This document shows, piece by piece, positions 7,577-16,463 of a stretch of 61,328 nucleotides of DNA. A program made the position numbers and the translations under genes. Origin of the DNA: Pelatocladus maniniholoensis HA4357-MV3 (lineage in GTDB: Bacteria > Cyanobacteriota > Cyanobacteriia > Cyanobacteriales > Nostocaceae). Under the pieces are notes generated by a model. The model was not told the origin of the DNA and ran no database searches. It saw only the letters and a program-made list of their open reading frames with translations. Where the stretch lies: assembly GCA_019359115.1 (NCBI GenBank), contig JAHHHW010000088.1:1-61328 (forward strand). Reading direction: 5' to 3'. The stretch's first letter is position 1; every line of letters begins with the position of its first letter.

Positions 7577-7641
7577 AGATCCCCGACTTCTTTGCAAGTT
7601 TTGCTTTTCAACAGAGATTATTGGCAAGAAGTTGGGGATCT
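7577..7641. repeat. 65-bp imperfect palindrome (AGATCCCC/GGGGATCT)
   Basis: AGATCCCCGACTTCTTTGC at the left pairs with GGCAAGAAGTTGGGGATCT at the right across a ~25-nt loop. A single arm (AGAAGTCGGGGATCT) also occurs near 437-451. It lies between hicA and murT and could fold in either strand's RNA. Confidence 0.8.
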
Positions 7642-7739
7642 GTTTGTTTGGGTAAGAAGTTTGTGGTTGATCTGACTAGTCTTTTTACTAAGGATTCGCT
7701 AAACTCACGCATATTAAATCGCAGACTTAGGATATAGTT

Positions 7740-9080
7740 GTGGGAAACAAAATTCAATTTATAGATAGACTGCGTCTGGGTTTGGCTGTCTCGGTAGCTA
7801 AAAGCGTCACTTTGATGGTGCGATCGCTACGTTTGGGTGCTGCGTCTGTTTTACCAGGTGCGATCGCACGTCGGATTGAACCCCGGTTATTGCAATTGTT
7901 GAGTCAGCAGGTGAACAAGGGCGTAATTCTGGTTGCTGGTACGAATGGTAAAACCACAACATCGCTGTTTTTACGGGAGATTCTCGAACGCCAAGGTTAT
8001 CGTGTTGCTCACAATTCTACGGGTGCTAATTTAGAGAATGGCTTGATGACAGCGTTGATGGAAAGCACTAATTTGGTAGGTTCGCTCAACGTTGATTATG
8101 CCATTTTAGAAGTTGATGAAAATATTTTGTCTAGGGTTTTAGCGCCTATTCAACCAAAACTGATTCTTTGTTTAAACTTATTTCGTGATCAACTAGATAG
8201 ATACGGGGAAGTAGACACAATTAGTAAACGCTGGGGAGGTGCGATCGCCACTCTACCACCTGAAACAATTATTGTTGCAAATGCTGACGATCCAACAATT
8301 TGTTATCTTGGTCAACAGTTATCTCAACAGCAAGTTTCTTTCTTTGGTTTAAATGAACCAGAACATTATTTAGAAGCGATTCCCCATGCTGTAGATTCGA
8401 TTTATTGTCCTAATTGCGGACACGCTTTGGACTATAAAGGCGTTTATCTTTCTCATATGGGCGAGTATACTTGTCCCAGTTGTGGTTTTACCAGAAGCGA
8501 ACCAACAATTAATAGTAGCCAATGGCCACAAATTCTCATTGGATTGTACAACAAATACAATACTTTAGCAGCAGTAACAGCTGCTATGGAATTAGGAATT
8601 GATGAAGCTATTATTCGCGATGCGATTCCTCATTTTCAACCTGCGTTTGGGCGTGCGGAAGAATTAAAAATTCATGGGAAACAAGTAAGAATTTTATTAT
8701 CAAAAAATCCTGTAGGGACAAATGAAACTATTCGAGTTGTGACTCAAAGTGATAACAAAACAACACTATTAGTATTGAACGATCGCATTCAAGATGGCGA
8801 GGATGTATCTTGGATTTGGGATGTAGATACAGAGAAATTAGTTCAACGAGGAGGAACTTTAGTAGTGAGTGGCGATCGCGCCTATGATATGGCTCTGCGT
8901 CTACGTTACAGCGATCCTATATCTCAAAACAATTGTAATTTGATCGTCGAAGAAGATTTGCGCCAAGCTATTAACAAAGCTTTGGAACATACCCCAGATC
9001 ACGAAACCTTACACATCTTACCTACCTACACAGCTATGTTAGATGTGCGAGAAGTATTAACTGGTAGGAAAATTCGCTAA
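7740..9080 (+). CDS. murT: MurT-like Mur ligase (lipid II isoglutaminyl synthase subunit)
   Basis: This 446-aa protein has the Mur-ligase P-loop VAGTNGKTTTS (residues 65-75), the central ATPase domain (ILEVDENIL, LNLFRDQLDRYGE), and an inserted four-cysteine zinc ribbon (CPNC...CPSC, about 220-250). The C-terminal domain is of DUF1727 type. In characterised bacteria MurT works with the glutamine amidotransferase GatD to amidate the D-Glu of lipid II. No gatD-like gene lies next to it here, which is unusual. The start is GTG at 7740. The downstream hairpin GGTTGTT/AACAACC at about 9098 may end the transcript. The MurT family is clear; the exact substrate in cyanobacteria is inferred. Confidence 0.88.
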   Translation: MGNKIQFIDRLRLGLAVSVAKSVTLMVRSLRLGAASVLPGAIARRIEPRLLQLLSQQVNKGVILVAGTNGKTTTSLFLREILERQGYRVAHNSTGANLENGLMTALMESTNLVGSLNVDYAILEVDENILSRVLAPIQPKLILCLNLFRDQLDRYGEVDTISKRWGGAIATLPPETIIVANADDPTICYLGQQLSQQQVSFFGLNEPEHYLEAIPHAVDSIYCPNCGHALDYKGVYLSHMGEYTCPSCGFTRSEPTINSSQWPQILIGLYNKYNTLAAVTAAMELGIDEAIIRDAIPHFQPAFGRAEELKIHGKQVRILLSKNPVGTNETIRVVTQSDNKTTLLVLNDRIQDGEDVSWIWDVDTEKLVQRGGTLVVSGDRAYDMALRLRYSDPISQNNCNLIVEEDLRQAINKALEHTPDHETLHILPTYTAMLDVREVLTGRKIR

Positions 9081-9133
9081 ATTCTGTTTTTTGTTGCTGG
9101 TTGTTTTTTGGAACAACCAACATTTATTGGGGA

Positions 9134-9281
9134 GTGAGCATCCCAAATATTCAAATCCGCCTGCTCATAACTAAAGTCTGCTGAAGCAGACTGTTTGATT
9201 TATTTAAATTTTATTTATTTTAGTCTTCTTCAAACGACTTATACTATGAGAGCGAAATATTGAAAAAATTGGGATACTTCC
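9134..9281. repeat. F/A-type palindromic element (diverged copy)
   Basis: The outer ends are GTGAGCATCCCAA and, inverted, GGAAGTATCCCAA. The A-type parts inside are CCGCC, the palindrome AGTCTGCTGAAGCAGACT and AGTCTTCTTCAAACGACT. The layout is the same as the intact copy at 25698-25847, but no target duplication is visible. It fills the spacer between murT and the next gene. Confidence 0.7.
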
Positions 9282-9284
9282 TTT

Positions 9285-9686
9285 TTACTGTAACTTTACC
9301 GCCGCCCGTTGTAGAGGTAGAACTTCTTCTAGAGTTAATTCGTGATCAGAAGTGAGATGGCTGTTACAACAAATGGTACTAAAAAATACTTGCTGACCAA
9401 CTACTTCTGAAAAATGTTTTTCTAAAAGTAATCGAGAGGTAATATCTCCTAATAAATCAGAAAGATCTTTTGTGAGTTGATCTCTATCGTCCCGGTGAAC
9501 CATTCTAAATTGGAAAGGTTTCTCACCTACTATTTCTTTGACAGCAGCATCAAACTTATCTGGCTTTTTATGAACGTATGAAAAAGATACTTCTTCTAAA
9601 AAATTCCAAGCTTCGGGAAAAATTTCGCGAATTTTTTCTAGATGATTTTCAGTTTGGTAGACTAAAGTTGCAGTTTTGCAATCCAT
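9285..9686 (-). CDS. hypothetical protein
   Basis: This is a 133-aa soluble protein. The sequence alternates helix and strand (ENHLEKIREIFPEAWNFLEEV, then SFSYVHKKPDKFDAAV). A polar middle RMVHRDDRDQLTKDLSDLLG is followed by a two-cysteine strand STICCNSHL. No signal peptide, membrane segment or recognised motif was found. The gene has its own ATG at 9686 and is boxed in by palindromic elements on both sides (9134-9281 and 9808-9934). Composition is normal for the window, so it is probably a real lineage-specific gene of unknown function. Confidence 0.65.
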   Translation of the reverse strand: MDCKTATLVYQTENHLEKIREIFPEAWNFLEEVSFSYVHKKPDKFDAAVKEIVGEKPFQFRMVHRDDRDQLTKDLSDLLGDITSRLLLEKHFSEVVGQQVFFSTICCNSHLTSDHELTLEEVLPLQRAAVKLQ

Positions 9687-9807
9687 AGAGTTAGTTTCCC
9701 TGATTGTAAATCAATTTACTGCTACGTTTCAGTGTTTTATTTATAGTGACATTTTTTAGCTCAGTACAAGCTTTAATATTATGAATTCTTTATTTTTGAG
9801 AAAAGTC

Positions 9808-9934
9808 AAAGTCTGCTGAAGCAGACTGTTTGATTTATCTAAGTTTGATTTATTTGAGTCGTCTTCAGACGACTTGTGCTATTAGCTAAGGATTTAAACC
9901 CAAGCGCGATATATTGAAAAAATTGAGATGCTCG
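9808..9934. repeat. A/F-type palindromic element, left end missing
   Basis: It carries palindromes AGTCTGCTGAAGCAGACT and GTCGTCTTCAGACGAC, then GCTATTAGCTAAGGATTTAA and a right end (ATTGAAAAAATTGAGATGCT) like the F copies at 9281 and 25698. The GGGAGCATCCC left end is absent. Confidence 0.65.
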
Positions 9935-9939
9935 CTTTC

Positions 9940-10002
9940 TTTGATACTCGTCAACGAGTCTTTGAACCTCGTCGATGAGTCTTTGATACTCATCTGAGGA
10001 AA
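9940..10002. repeat. 21-bp tandem repeat, three units
   Basis: The units are TTTGATACTCGTCAACGAGT + C, TTTGAACCTCGTCGATGAGT + C, and a decayed third. Each unit is a small hairpin (ACTCG-TCAA-CGAGT). The unit is the reverse-complement relative of the repeat at 38209-38334. The 9687-10067 spacer holds only this and the preceding element. Confidence 0.75.
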
Positions 10003-10067
10003 AATTTCGAGGAACAAAATCCTATATTTTCATGCATTTGTTGGGTTAAATGCACTCACTACAAACT

Positions 10068-10781
10068 CTAAATTCCCGATCCGTCTAGAAAATCTTCAAT
10101 CACAGAATTCCGACTACATTTAATTTCTTTGCTAACTTCTTTGACAGACAGATGTAAATTCACTTCCAACTGTTCGATGTGTTGTTCGAGTTCCTTCACA
10201 CGTTCAAATAAAGCTCGAATTGCTTCAGCTTCTACATCTCGCAATTGATTATGAGCCAAGACATTTACTTTTGTATTTTCACTGCGAGTGATACGTCCAG
10301 GAATACCGACTACAGTTGTATCACTAGGTACATGACGCAATACTACTGAACCTGCACCAATACGAACATTATCTCCGATTTGGATATTGCCTAATACCTT
10401 CGCACCTGCTCCAACAACGACGTTATTACCTAAAGTCGGATGGCGCTTACCTGTTTCCTTTCCTGTACCACCCAGGGTAACACCTTGATAAATCAGAGCA
10501 TAGTCACCGACAATTGCAGTTTCACCAATCACGACTCCCATACCGTGATCTATAAACACACCCTGACCAATTTTTGCTCCTGGATGAATTTCAATTCCAG
10601 TGATAAATCTACTGATTTGAGATAGGAAGCGTGGTATAAATGAAATCTTTTTGTTGTGCAGCCAGTAAGCGATGCGATGGAAAAGCAAAGCTTGTAATCC
10701 AGGATAACAAAATAACACTTCTAGCCAATTACGGGCTGCGGGATCACGTTCGTAAATTGTTCGTAAGTCTGTTAGTAGCAT
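10068..10781 (-). CDS. cysE: serine O-acetyltransferase (CysE)
   Basis: CysE acetylates L-serine with acetyl-CoA, the entry step of cysteine synthesis in the cytoplasm. The 237-aa product has an N-terminal helical part ([21 protein letters not shown]). A left-handed beta-helix of hexapeptide repeats follows from about residue 60 to 175 ([53 protein letters not shown]). The catalytic His-Asp pair lies in the DHGMG and RHPTLG loops. The C-terminus is a charged coiled coil (residues 185-225) ending DGSGI; the Ile end is the kind of tail that docks cysteine synthase. Monocistronic on the minus strand. Confidence 0.94.
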   Translation of the reverse strand: MLLTDLRTIYERDPAARNWLEVLFCYPGLQALLFHRIAYWLHNKKISFIPRFLSQISRFITGIEIHPGAKIGQGVFIDHGMGVVIGETAIVGDYALIYQGVTLGGTGKETGKRHPTLGNNVVVGAGAKVLGNIQIGDNVRIGAGSVVLRHVPSDTTVVGIPGRITRSENTKVNVLAHNQLRDVEAEAIRALFERVKELEQHIEQLEVNLHLSVKEVSKEIKCSRNSVIEDFLDGSGI

Positions 10782-10917
10782 ACTTAATTTTAATAATGAT
10801 TGCTTGGCTACGAACAGGATTCCCCATGATGATTAGGCAGTAATTAAGATTGTAGTGAAACTGCTTTAATGTGCCTTGAAAATACTATTTTAGCAAATAA
10901 AACTCCAACATCATCTA

Positions 10918-11081
10918 AGAGGATGTTTGAAAAGTCATGATTGATGTATCAAATATTTTTTACCCCACCCTAACCCTCCCCTTGTAAAGGGGAGGGAACC
11001 GGATTTCTCTTGTTTTCCCCCTTTATAAGGGGGGTAATAATGTAATTAAAATTACAGCCAATCACTTTTCAAACAACCTCT
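10918..11081. mobile_element. MITE-like element I (TTTGAAAAGT ends)
   Basis: The left end AGAGGATGTTTGAAAAGTCA is inverted at the right (reads AGAGGTTGTTTGAAAAGTGA on the other strand). The interior is an inverted pair of C-rich and G-rich tracts (CCTCCCCTTGTAAAGGGGAG). CTAAGAGG flanks or overlaps both ends. 164 bp, non-coding. Confidence 0.7.
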
Positions 11082-11085
11082 AAGA

Positions 11086-11150
11086 GGGAGCATCCCAATT
11101 TTTGAAAAAACAAGAGCGATGTTCACCCTGCACGGCTACACAAACCAAGT
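11086..11150. repeat. F-end fragment shared with 61093-61157
   Basis: It begins GGGAGCATCCCAATTTTTGA and continues through CACCCTGCACGGCTACACAA to ACCAAGT. The reverse complement of almost the same sequence is at 61093-61157, near the other edge of the window. Non-coding. Confidence 0.75.
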
Positions 11151-11191
11151 CCCCCTACACGGACTAATTATAGCCCAATACGATTCAGTTA

Positions 11192-11308
11192 ATACCAATT
11201 AAATATGAAGCTGCACATTATTTTAACCCCTCCCAACCTCCCCTTACCAAGGGGAGGTGCCGAAGACGGTGGGGTTCTTTCTATGCATCTTCATATGGAA
11301 ATGATATA
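11192..11308. mobile_element. MITE family H, copy 1
   Basis: ATACCAATTAAATATGAAGC at the left is paired with an inverted ATATCATTTCCATATGAAGA end. In the centre CTCCCCTTACCAAGGGGAG is a perfect hairpin. The reverse complement matches the copy at 48790-48905 over its full length. The rest of the 10782-11423 spacer shows only short hairpins (AGCCTGGGTATGCAGGCT near 11355). Confidence 0.78.
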
Positions 11309-11423
11309 AGGTTATCGGTAGTAAATTATTTGATCTGAAGCGTATTGAATTATAGCCTGGGTATGCAGGCTTTGTCTTTATAGCCTCAGACTTCTAGTCT
11401 GCGCGGATTTTAAAGTGTGTATT

Positions 11424-12638
11424 TTATTCTATGACCGCTAATATGGATTTCGGCAATAATTTATCTTTAAACCAAACTATTCTGGCGGGAACATCACTTA
11501 ATTTGACACCGACTTTATCCAGATTTAAACGTTCGGAAATTGCCAAAATCAAATTATCACATTGAGCGCGTCTGACTTGAGCAAATTTTTTTTGTAAATA
11601 TTCCGGTCGCCAATAACCGACAATTTCTAATAGATAAATACGTCCATCGGGATGCACTAATCGAAAATCGGGAATCATCACACTACCAGGAATAGGAATT
11701 AAATCAACTTCTCGCTCTAACGCCCAACAAGTTTTCAGTGCATCCCATTTATCAGCAAAGGATGCTTCAATCATACTATCGTAAGGTTTGCCGGGTGGGT
11801 AATGAGTTACTAAACCACACTCAGAATTCAGGGTGAAACGTCCTGTTTTCCAGGTTTCTGTATAAAAATCGCGGACTTGTAATGTAGCAGAAAGACTCCA
11901 TTTCGTAACATGTAATAAAGCTGGAATTAGTTTTGCGATCGCTAGACCATATCGCGTACTTGGATTAAATAAGCTTGTCGGACCATCAATCGTAATTGTA
12001 AATCCGTGGTCGGCATCGCCTTCGATATATGCCATTAATTGAAATAATTTTAAATAGCGAAATAAAAGCTTATATTCTCCTGGAACATTCCGATGAGCAT
12101 TTAATACTAATTGACTGGCTTTATAAAACACTCCCTGTACTTGCGATAAATTATATCTATGTAATAGATTTTCCGGTTTTGGTGCATCAAAAGTCGTGAG
12201 AATTTTATTCTCTGATAAATCAGCATATAATCCATCACGGACTTGCTGTGGTAAAACTTCTCGTTCGAGTTCTTGAGTTAAGTTATCAGCTATATTTTTT
12301 AATGTCACTTGTGTGAATTCTGAGCTAGGAACAGACTTCGCTGCGAAAGCAAACACTCTTTCTCTTAACATTTGTGGTTCTAAGGGACTCACTACTTCAA
12401 ATGTACAAAAACCACTTTTAAGTAGATAAGCCAAACCCCGTTTGACTTTATAGTCGGTTGTGTCACCTTCTAATTCTAATAATTGACGTTCTAATGCGCC
12501 TTGAGTTTTTCCTACTGATTCTTGAAAAGAACTAATTAATTCGTTGGCTAACTCTATATGTTGAGAATCAAGTTTTAATCTCTTGGGAATAATTTCTTCT
12601 CCATTCTGACGATGATGGAGTAAATCTGTTGGTAACAT
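11424..12638 (-). CDS. DUF790-family nuclease (Bax1-like)
   Basis: This 404-aa member of DUF790, a RecB-fold predicted nuclease family, has an archaeal counterpart (Bax1) that pairs with the XPB helicase. The N-terminus is MLPTDLLHHRQNGEEIIPKR, followed by a helical region. The nuclease core near the C-terminus shows PDFRLVHPDGRIYLLEIVGY then WRPEYLQKK, matching the D...(E)VxxW/Y-K layout expected for a PD-(D/E)xK active site. No XPB/Rad25-like helicase is next to it, so if a partner exists it is elsewhere. ATG at 12638; three ATCAGTT heptamers lie directly upstream. Role probably DNA repair; inferred from family. Confidence 0.85.
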   Translation of the reverse strand: MLPTDLLHHRQNGEEIIPKRLKLDSQHIELANELISSFQESVGKTQGALERQLLELEGDTTDYKVKRGLAYLLKSGFCTFEVVSPLEPQMLRERVFAFAAKSVPSSEFTQVTLKNIADNLTQELEREVLPQQVRDGLYADLSENKILTTFDAPKPENLLHRYNLSQVQGVFYKASQLVLNAHRNVPGEYKLLFRYLKLFQLMAYIEGDADHGFTITIDGPTSLFNPSTRYGLAIAKLIPALLHVTKWSLSATLQVRDFYTETWKTGRFTLNSECGLVTHYPPGKPYDSMIEASFADKWDALKTCWALEREVDLIPIPGSVMIPDFRLVHPDGRIYLLEIVGYWRPEYLQKKFAQVRRAQCDNLILAISERLNLDKVGVKLSDVPARIVWFKDKLLPKSILAVIE

Positions 12639-12750
12639 TTATCAGTTATCAGTTATCAGTGTTGTGATAATTGTCTGAAGGCGAAGTATGGGAATAGTAA
12701 TTTTTGATTGATAGAAGAAATTACTCACCAAAAACTTCGCCTCTTAGGAA

Positions 12751-13623
12751 TTAAATATATTTTTTCAACAACAAAGCTAATTTTTCTTTTGTTGCTGTTG
12801 ATACTTTATCCAATGGTGTTAAGATTGCATATTTTAATGCTGAATGAGCAGCGCTAGGTGGTGGGTTATCACTTAAGCGTCGCACTGTTTCTTGAATGAC
12901 TTTTTGGGCATTGACAGCATTTCGTTGTAAATTATTCACGACCATTTCGACTGTGACACTATCATGATCTGGATGCCAACAATCATAATCGGTTACTAGC
13001 GCCAAAGTTGCGTAGGCGATTTCAGCTTCCCGTGCTAACTTCGCTTCTGGTAAATTTGTCATCCCAATGATTGTTGCATCCCAACTGCGGTATAAATTAG
13101 ATTCTGCTTTGGTAGAAAATGCTGGGCCTTCCATACATACATAAGTACCGCCACGATGTAGGGTGACATCTGGGAGATTTAGAGAAGCGATCGCATCTGC
13201 GACAACTCCAGCCAAATTATGACAGACTGGATCACCAAAGGCAATGTGAGCAACTATTCCTTCGCCAAAAAAGGTAGAAACTCGATTTTTAGTTCGATCA
13301 ATAAATTGATCAGGAACTACCATATCCAATGGTTTCGCTTCAGCTTTCAAAGAACCTACCGCACTCGCTGAAATCAAATACTCCACACCCAATTGCTTCA
13401 TTGCATAAATATTGGCACGGAATGGCAGTTCTGAAGGTAAAAGCGTGTGATTACGTCCATGACGAGCTAAAAACGCTACTCGTGTATCATCCAAAGTCCC
13501 TAAAATTACAGCATCAGAAGGTGAGCCAAAGGGTGTATCTACTCTCACTTCTTCTACATCTTTCAGGGCATCCATTTTGTATAAACCACTACCGCCAATG
13601 ATTCCAATCCGAGCTTCAGTCAT
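12751..13623 (-). CDS. mtnP: S-methyl-5'-thioadenosine phosphorylase
   Basis: MtnP cleaves methylthioadenosine with phosphate to adenine and methylthioribose-1-phosphate (methionine salvage, polyamine by-product clearance). The 290-aa product has the PNP/MTAP type 2 signatures. These are [10 protein letters not shown] (phosphate loop), [43 protein letters not shown] and [16 protein letters not shown], then the purine-site [12 protein letters not shown]. The M-T-N-L-P loop and the Asp pair favour methylthioadenosine over inosine or guanosine. Length is typical. Single gene on the minus strand with ~110 bp to the DUF790 gene downstream. Confidence 0.93.
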   Translation of the reverse strand: MTEARIGIIGGSGLYKMDALKDVEEVRVDTPFGSPSDAVILGTLDDTRVAFLARHGRNHTLLPSELPFRANIYAMKQLGVEYLISASAVGSLKAEAKPLDMVVPDQFIDRTKNRVSTFFGEGIVAHIAFGDPVCHNLAGVVADAIASLNLPDVTLHRGGTYVCMEGPAFSTKAESNLYRSWDATIIGMTNLPEAKLAREAEIAYATLALVTDYDCWHPDHDSVTVEMVVNNLQRNAVNAQKVIQETVRRLSDNPPPSAAHSALKYAILTPLDKVSTATKEKLALLLKKYI

Positions 13624-13842
13624 TATTTTTTAGCCTCTAGCTTTTTGTAGTGCCAAGCTATTATGAACTACCTATGGACTCCGCAGATCTATTTTTTGGA
13701 TGGGAAGAGATTAATTTTTCTTCAGATAATAAATTAGCCTTGATCTGGCGATCAGAGTGTAGATTAAATTCCCAATATTAAATTCTAAATTTCAGGTAGA
13801 AGCCTCTGACTAACAATAATCCCAAATTCTCAATTTCTAATT

Positions 13843-14412
13843 TTAGATTCCGACTTGAGAATAGGGTTGAATGCTGTTATCTTGAATTTGAAAATTCTCG
13901 AATCTTACCTCAAAACCATCGCTTTGTGGACAAGCACATACTAATCCTACCTGCACTGTTTCTTGATCAGTTAGGCACGCTAACATGAGTGTCGTGTAAT
14001 CTTTTCCATCGATGGAATACATTACTTCTATGGTGTCGCCTGTGCGCTGCAAACGCAACCACAAGCAATCGGGACGATGTGCTAGTGGTATAATCGACCA
14101 GTCAGAGTCGTTTTGAGTGATCACTGCACTGACGTAGTGTGTGTCATTTACAAATTCAACGCTAGATTTTAGCCAAGTTTTCTCATCGACACGAATCATT
14201 AATCCTGCATGATCGCATGAGTTTTGATAATTACCAATGATTTTAACTTGAGCAGTAAAATTGCCTGTGACTTCTCGATAATAAAAATTGCCATTATCAC
14301 GGATACAGTATTGAGTTCTACGCCAAAAATCTGTTTTTGCTCCTGAAGTAACGGTAATTACTCCCTCTTGTTGTTCCCACGCTGGCGGTTCGTTGTACCA
14401 TTTCATAAGCAT
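13843..14412 (-). CDS. DUF1349 (concanavalin-like fold) protein
   Basis: This 189-aa protein is of the DUF1349 / 'regulation of enolase 1' type. It has a jelly-roll lectin-like fold with N-terminal WYNEPPAWEQQEGVITVTSG and TDFWRRTQYCI. The core block TGNFTAQVKIIGNYQNSCDH is followed by AGLMIRVDEKTWLKSSVEF and the terminal VQVGLVCACPQSDGFEVRF. No signal peptide is present, so it is cytoplasmic. Proteins of this family are thought to bind carbohydrates, but the function of free-standing bacterial forms is unclear. ATG at 14412; the second Met codon (residue 3) is an equally good start. Confidence 0.85.
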   Translation of the reverse strand: MLMKWYNEPPAWEQQEGVITVTSGAKTDFWRRTQYCIRDNGNFYYREVTGNFTAQVKIIGNYQNSCDHAGLMIRVDEKTWLKSSVEFVNDTHYVSAVITQNDSDWSIIPLAHRPDCLWLRLQRTGDTIEVMYSIDGKDYTTLMLACLTDQETVQVGLVCACPQSDGFEVRFENFQIQDNSIQPYSQVGI

Positions 14413-14605
14413 AGGTAGATCTTAGATTAAAATTTATAGTTTCTAATCTCATTATTCTTTATTAGTTGTTCCTAATGATACAAATTATTCCAAAAGATAA
14501 TTTTTTTAGTTCATCTATCTATAGAAGTGTATATAAATTAGCCGATTATTTTTCAATATTTCTTAAAAATAGTAGAACCCAGGGCTATTTCATTCTAGAC
14601 AGAAA

Positions 14606-14720
14606 CCGCCCTGAACTAAAGTTCTCCTGCTCATAGCTTAAGTCCGTTTAAACGAACTTAACTATCACAAAACAGTCGCTTTAAACCGACTTTTGCTATG
14701 CTATTAGCCTCAAAAATATT
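14606..14720. repeat. A-type palindromic element (diverged copy)
   Basis: It starts CCGCCCTGAACTAAAGTTC (hairpin), continues CTCATAGCTTAAGTCC, has diverged central inverted pairs (GTCCGTTTAAACGAAC), and ends CTATTAGCCTCAAAAATATT. The right terminal hairpin and GGCGG are decayed. It lies in the 14413-14968 spacer together with a CCCCAATC heptamer tract and MITE E. Confidence 0.65.
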
Positions 14721-14810
14721 TAAAACTATTGTCCTCTATATCTCGCGATCCCCAATCCCCATTACCCCTTCGCCCCTCCAGGGGACTCCTACCTTCCCCT
14801 TATCCCCAGA

Positions 14811-14967
14811 GCAGGGTGGTTTCATACGAAAAAATAAAAATATGGAAGTCTGTATTTCTCGTTTTGAAGCATAGATTTTTACCCCTCTCCAAACCTCTCC
14901 CCTTATTAAGGGGAGAGGCTTTAAAAGAAGATTTTAATTTTTCTCTGCTTGTATGAAACCACCCTGC
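14811..14967. mobile_element. MITE E, intact copy (157 bp)
   Basis: The perfect 17-bp inverted ends are GCAGGGTGGTTTCATAC and its complement. The interior has the hairpin CTCTCCCCTTATTAAGGGGA. The right end stops one base short of the stop codon of the minus-strand gene at 14969. The copy at 43101-43427 is the same element carrying a 162-bp insertion. No target duplication is visible here. Confidence 0.88.
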
Positions 14968-14968
14968 C

Positions 14969-16285
14969 TCAAAGATATTCTACCCGTGCATCAAAACCGC
15001 GATCGCGTAACTGGCTAGAACGTTTTTCGGCTTCGGAGCGATCGCGAAATGCACCTGCATTCACATAATCTCCCAATTTTGATTGCATCGTAAAAGCTTG
15101 AGGTACAAACTGACGAACTTGATCAAGAGTATTGGCATCACGAATTGGTACAATTACCACATAGCGATTTTCAACTGTTGAATTTTGTACTTCAGTAGGG
15201 TTGCTGTTTGTCAATCCTAATGCTTGCCAGGTTTGAAAATCTACAACTCCTGTGGGATTGAGTCTAGCGGTTTGCTGAAATTGGGCTACAGCATCTCTAG
15301 TTTCCGTGCCATAGTAACCTGTAACATCCCGATTAAATAATCCTTGTTGACGTAAACTTTGTTGCACAGTGACAACGCGCGGACTGTTTTCACCCAAACA
15401 GATAAAACCGCTTGTTGGTGAACACCCAGAGTTATTGATATTTGGGTTGTTCACATTTGAATAGTTGACGTTTGAATAGTTGGCGTTTGTGGATATTGCT
15501 GTCCAAGTTTGTCCATCAACTATTCCGTTAGCTGTGAGTCCGTAATCGCGCTGAAAACGCACGACAGCATCTTTGGTGACAGAGCCAAAATTACCAGTAG
15601 GAGTCGCTTGGAAATAACCCAACTTTGCCAAGTTTCTTTGTAATTGTAATACTTGCGCTCCGGCATCACCTTCATTCCAGACGTTGGGATAATTATCAAC
15701 TCTACTACCGACAGTCTTATTTGATCTTGATGCCAAACTAGTACGTATCACTTGTAAAGTGTTTCCACCAGCAACACCATCAGCTTGCAATCTTTTGGAT
15801 TGCTGAAATCTAATCAGAGCTTGTTGTGTTTCTTGACCAAAATAACCTGTAACCGGGCCATTAAAATAACCCAATGTCCGCAAAGATTTTTGCAGTTGTG
15901 TGACTGCTGAACCTCTACTTCCTACTTTGAGGACGTTACTAGTGCTACTCCTGGATTGTTTAGATTGACACGCAGCTTGTAGCGATCGCTGAGTTTGCGG
16001 TCCTACCTGGCCAATCGCAGAAATTTTCTTTGCTTGCTGGAATTTTTTGACAGCATTTTCAGTTAAGGGGCCAAAATTGCCGTTGATCGGCCCGTTGTAG
16101 TATCCTAACTTTTGCAAACATCTCTGGACACTCGTGACTTGAGGCCCACTATTACCTCTTCCTAGTGCTAATGCTTGTTCTGCGAAATTGATCACTGCTA
16201 AAGTCAATGCTACAGATAAAAGCCGCATTGCTGTACCACTAGATAACTTCTGCCAATTCCAGTTAGTCATATTATTAAAAAGCAA
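14969..16285 (-). CDS. secreted peptidoglycan-binding protein, four PG_binding_1 repeats plus SPOR-like tail
   Basis: This 438-aa protein has an N-terminal hydrophobic signal (about 20-38). Four peptidoglycan-binding type 1 repeats follow, at about 43-108, 117-185, 203-265 and 295-355. Each has the pattern V..LQ..L..LGY(F/Y)NGP(I/V)(N/T)G.FG..T..AV..FQ. The linker between repeats 3 and 4 is Asn-rich (NANYSNVNYSNVNNPNINN). The last ~70 residues (YVVIVPIRDANTLDQVRQFV, then SEAEKRSSQLRDRGFDARVE) look like a SPOR/sporulation-related fold that binds denuded glycans. It is probably a periplasmic cell-wall-associated protein. MITE E abuts its stop codon. Confidence 0.88.
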   Translation of the reverse strand: MLFNNMTNWNWQKLSSGTAMRLLSVALTLAVINFAEQALALGRGNSGPQVTSVQRCLQKLGYYNGPINGNFGPLTENAVKKFQQAKKISAIGQVGPQTQRSLQAACQSKQSRSSTSNVLKVGSRGSAVTQLQKSLRTLGYFNGPVTGYFGQETQQALIRFQQSKRLQADGVAGGNTLQVIRTSLASRSNKTVGSRVDNYPNVWNEGDAGAQVLQLQRNLAKLGYFQATPTGNFGSVTKDAVVRFQRDYGLTANGIVDGQTWTAISTNANYSNVNYSNVNNPNINNSGCSPTSGFICLGENSPRVVTVQQSLRQQGLFNRDVTGYYGTETRDAVAQFQQTARLNPTGVVDFQTWQALGLTNSNPTEVQNSTVENRYVVIVPIRDANTLDQVRQFVPQAFTMQSKLGDYVNAGAFRDRSEAEKRSSQLRDRGFDARVEYL

Positions 16286-16463
16286 ATATTTAGAGTTTTT
16301 TCACGGATGACTCCGTATCTTTTACTACTCAAATATTTTTATTTGCTCAGATATAATTATAAAGTTGTGTTTACAGAGAAATATAACATTCTCTATAAAA
16401 ATTACATAGGATTTTAGTATTTTTTAGCACCACCGTTTTGATGCAGGATATACTGAAAAATAT

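Noticed and set aside
14729-14956. 75-aa frame over MITE E
   Set aside because: Covers a heptamer tract and the MITE; Pro/Leu-rich translation without family.
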